DNA from: Juglans regia
Lineage: Eukaryota; Streptophyta; Magnoliopsida; Fagales; Juglandaceae
Length of the DNA stretch: 64,000 bases
Assembly: GCF_001411555.2 (NCBI RefSeq)
Contig: NC_049914.1
Location: 10,840,847-10,904,846 of the forward strand
Direction: 5' to 3'
Part shown: positions 61,101 to 64,000 of the stretch, piece by piece
Position numbering within the stretch: position 1 is the first letter of the stretch
Layout: the number at the start of each line of letters is the position of its first letter
Notes under the pieces: generated by a model
Told to the model about the DNA's origin: nothing
Databases searched by the model: none
The model's input: the letters and a program-made list of their open reading frames with translations, nothing else
Position numbers and translations under genes: made by a program

Positions 61101-62206
61101 TCTCAGAATTTTTCAGCTTGCTATATTTCATATAGATTCCTTTGGCACAGCGAGATAGTTTGAAGTGGAGGTCTAATAACCACAAGTTATGTACAGCTAA
61201 GGCGTTTTATAGTATCCTGACAACACAACTTGATATTAAGCCATTCCCCTGGAAGAATATTTGGAAGTCTCGGGTGCAATGTTTTTAATTTCGTACGGTA
61301 CGGCCGAAATTTTTCGTTTCGACCGTCCGGCCGGTACAGGTACTATATATATTCCGTACCGGCCAAAATATCGGCCGTACCGGATGGTACCGGCCGTTTC
61401 GGCCTATACCGGCCTGTACCGGCCTATATTTCGGCTGGTACCGGCCGATATTTCGGCCTGTGTTTTTTTTTTTTTTTTTTTCATTTTTTCAAACTACAAG
61501 TTCATTTTTTGACCCCCAATTTAGACTAGACTATTTATAATTTATATGTATGTATGTATTTATATATAATTTATTCATATATAAACTATTATTTTAGAAT
61601 ATAATTGTTATATATATTTATATATATAATTTATTCATATATCGACTATCCCGAAACGGTATCGGTACCGAAATATTTCATTCCAGTGTCTTGACCGGTA
61701 CGCCATCCGGTACGGTATTCAAAACATTGCTCGGGTGCCTTCTGAAGTAGTTTTTTTTGTTTGGAGTGCTGCTCTTGGGAAGATATTGACCACGGACAAC
61801 CTGAGAAAAAAAGGATGTGTAGTGTTGGATTGGTGCTACATGTGCAAGAAGAATAGAGAATATGTGGATCATCTCTTATTGCATTGTGAGGAAACAATGG
61901 TGCTATGGGATGAGATCTTCCTAAGGGTAGATATTGCTTGGGTTATGGCTATAAGGGTGGTGGACTTGTTGGGTTGTTGGTCCAAGATGCAAGGATGTCA
62001 TCAAGTGGCAGCAGGGTGGAAAATGATTCTGTTGTGCATAATGTGGTGTATTTGGATGGAAAGGAATGCGCGGTGCTTTGAAGATAAGGAACGCACAACG
62101 ACTGAGCTGAATAATTTTTTTCTCCACACTTTAATGTGTTGGTTTTCCACTATTGTATTACATGGAGATAATGTTCAGGAATTCTTGTCTTTAATTTATC
62201 GTCCTT
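58108..62206 (+). pseudogene. LINE ORF2: endonuclease, reverse transcriptase, zinc-binding RT domain
   Basis: Starts ATG at 58108. AP-endonuclease-like domain: ILSWNVRGLND (catalytic Asn), VCLQETKC (Glu), GEYTWSN, and finally SDRFPILF where the family has SDH, so the catalytic His is Arg. Reverse transcriptase in a 552-codon open stretch (59166-60824): DKAPGPNGF, FRPISLVSSVYKIISK, LRQGDLLSPLLF, catalytic FADD intact at about 60170. Frameshift near 60760, then zf-RVT domain (VFFVWSAALGKILTTDNL, CYMCKKNREYVDHLL), broken by the 453-bp MITE. The end WERNARCF-type block and a stop lie near 62206; poly-A of 10 (62297-62306). No RNase H domain, unlike the tail at 20273. Confidence 0.85.
61277..61729. 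mobile_element. hAT-type MITE in LINE ORF2
   Basis: 453-bp element with ends CAATGTTTTTAATTTCGTAC and GTACGGTATTCAAAACATTG, and a perfect 8-bp target duplication CTCGGGTG (61269-61276 and 61730-61737). Dense CCGGCC/GGTACCGG words in both arms and a T20-22 run at 61459-61480. Excision with one duplication would restore the LINE frame. No coding capacity. Confidence 0.9.
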
Positions 62207-62306
62207 AGAATGTAATTAGGAGTTTTTATGTATACTTCCTGTGTACAACGGCTATGCCTATTTCATTTATATATATAATATCTATCTTTTATTAATAAAA
62301 AAAAAA

Positions 62307-64000
62307 TCAAGAGAGAAATGGAGACGGGCAATGAAATAGAAAGCAAAAAAAGGAAGAACAAAAATAGAACAAACAGCAAAAGAGGGAAAGAACCAAAAAA
62401 ACATGCTTTTGAATCAAGAAAGAACAAAATGGCAAGAGAAATTTGAATTGCCCTTCAGATAGGTTCACAATTAAGATAAAACATAACATTGAGAAGCAAG
62501 AAATAAAAATGCAAAGAAGCTGCTGAACCTAAAGAACTATTTTAGATAATATCTTTAGATTAAACTTGCTAGACGTATCCACCTCCACAAAAAGAAGCCA
62601 ACATTTTTTAAAAAAGGATGCAGGGACACATTTCAAACAAAACATGAGACATTTTACAAAAAAAATTAAAACATAACCTCACCATGTGAGAATCTAAGCA
62701 CTCCATGCTGCACCAAAAAATATAGAAGTGGAACAATCCTGCTATGAAGGAAGCATATTGAATTCAGTGCCGAATAGAAATCACCCTAGAAAATCAAAGA
62801 TTAAAAACATAGACATAGATTAGCAGCAGAAGAACCTGTCAAAGGAAAAATCAGGGCATTCTTTTTGTTTATCAAAACTATTCAATGTCACTTGCACAAA
62901 TATTCAAACTTAGAAGCCAAAAGCCAATGCTATGAGAGCTTAAACTTTCATTTGGGACTTTCCATTCTAATGCCTACTGAATTCCCTAGGTAGCATCCAT
63001 ATCGAGATCAGCAACCCAACAATAAAATCCAAAGAACCCATGGGCCATTACATCCCCAATTCCAAAAATCCAACCACTGAATATGAACACAAACGTGAGT
63101 AAAAATCTGTATGTGTGGGTCATGTAGAACTCGCCGCGAAAGGATTACCTTCCTCGTCTAAAGGATTGGAATCTTACTGACTCATTGCACGGGACCCCCA
63201 CAGAGAGAGAAAAAATAAAGATAAAATCTTTAGTCTTAAAACCCTAATATCTACCAGTTTCTTTAAATGTAAACAGAGAGAAATTGAAAGCAAATTTTGT
63301 AAAACACCGGACTTGACATCAATGGTGCCTTTGAAGGAGTAGAAAGAAAACTATAAAATCCTAAGTGCGAATCGAAGAACACACAGTGTGACAAGGACAA
63401 TAGGAAGCCATACCCACGGAGCAACAACAGAAAAAAGGACGGAGAAGAATCGAGAAACACCCACCCCGAACCAAGAAACATAGACCTCAACCAAAGAAGA
63501 TGAAAATCACTCTTATACCAAGCGGCAAGCAGTGGAAAAAAAAAAAGTTAGAATGTGATAAGAGCGGTGAAAGTGGTGGAAAACAAAAAACAAAAAATCA
63601 AAACCACAAGAATTAAAGATAGACAGAACCAAAAGCAATCATACCCATGTGATGCGGAGATTCAGAAGCAAAGAATGAGATTTCAAAAACCTGAAGGATC
63701 GAAGGCTCTCAGCAAGAAGACAAGAAAAATATCTCGACAAGAAGACAAGAAAAGGCTCTCGGTAAAAGTGAGGAGAAAGCTGCGGAATGGGAAGAAAAAC
63801 CAAAAGCAATCATACTCACGTCATGCGAAGATTTGGCTTCATTCGATTATCAAACATTTTTCAACTTATCTTAATTTATTATTATAATTTTTTTAAATTT
63901 TAATATAAAATATAATAAATAATTTAATTTTTTTAAATTTTAAAATAATAATAATATTAAAAAATAATATTTTAATAATATTTTATTATCTCAATTCAAT
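62307..64000. other. Gene-poor end of the window with one possible exon and repeats
   Basis: On the - strand a 103-nt exon-like piece (62785-62683) has acceptor TTTTCTAG, donor GTGAGG and an open frame including SALNSICFLHSRIVPLLYF; I do not recognise it. At 63625-63672 and 63797-63832 a block with ACCAAAAGCAATCATAC is repeated about 170 bp apart. 63845-64000 is the third, inverted, copy of the AT-rich repeat at 24180, cut by the window edge. No other gene seen. Confidence 0.4.

Overview
The window is nuclear DNA of a eudicot plant. It holds one clearly intact single-copy gene, a nine-exon cytosolic ascorbate peroxidase (32234-34666), set in AT-rich DNA dominated by nested transposable elements and by endogenous pararetrovirus (Caulimoviridae-type) sequence. 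Several short AT-rich interspersed repeats resemble families I associate with Fagales trees (walnut, oak, chestnut relatives); that placement is an inference from memory and weak.

Layout. 1-5545: decayed Ty3/gypsy element of Athila/Tat type on the + strand (pol, 3' untranslated region, start of the 3' LTR), split by a hAT-type MITE. 5546-16359: Ty1/copia element on the - strand with its 5' LTR on the right, missing its 3' end, carrying three insertions: a 3.0-kb LTR-like unit in gag (TSD GCTAT), an inverted solo LTR of the gypsy family, and a MITE with a perfect 8-bp TSD sitting inside a ~51-bp minisatellite of the copia LTR. 17175-19964: a second TGTAACA...TGTTACA unit with 5-bp TSD. 20273-20646: a 5'-truncated LINE tail (RNase H plus poly-A). 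20647-31560: mostly non-coding, with MITEs and a decayed Harbinger-type ORF1-like gene.

31561-34900: APX gene with heat-shock element, TATA box, 5'UTR intron, nine coding exons (753 nt, 250 aa) and 3'UTR.

35070-45690: endogenous pararetrovirus on the - strand: one nearly unit-length copy (order movement protein, coat/gag with zinc knuckle, protease, RT-RNase H, then a separate downstream ORF of unknown function), bounded by a ~200-bp direct repeat about 7.6 kb apart, followed by an intergenic promoter with primer-binding site and a scrambled partial copy. This gene order with an extra downstream ORF is most like florendoviruses (inference).

45691-50137: MITE fragment, decayed class I aminotransferase exons (- strand), GA-rich DNA. 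50138-55880: complete Mutator-like element with ~265-bp terminal inverted repeats and 9-bp TSD, encoding a broken MURA-type transposase (+) and a convergent second ORF (-) with GRF-type zinc finger, coiled coil and hydrophobic tail. 56626-56890: two exons of a leishmanolysin-like zinc protease (- strand) abutting a 5'-inverted LINE (56859-62306) whose ORF2 is split by another hAT-type MITE. 62307-64000: no clear gene, one possible exon, and an AT-rich interspersed repeat at the edge.

The transposon and virus genes mostly carry stops and frameshifts, so the region reads as a graveyard of nested insertions around a conserved stress gene.
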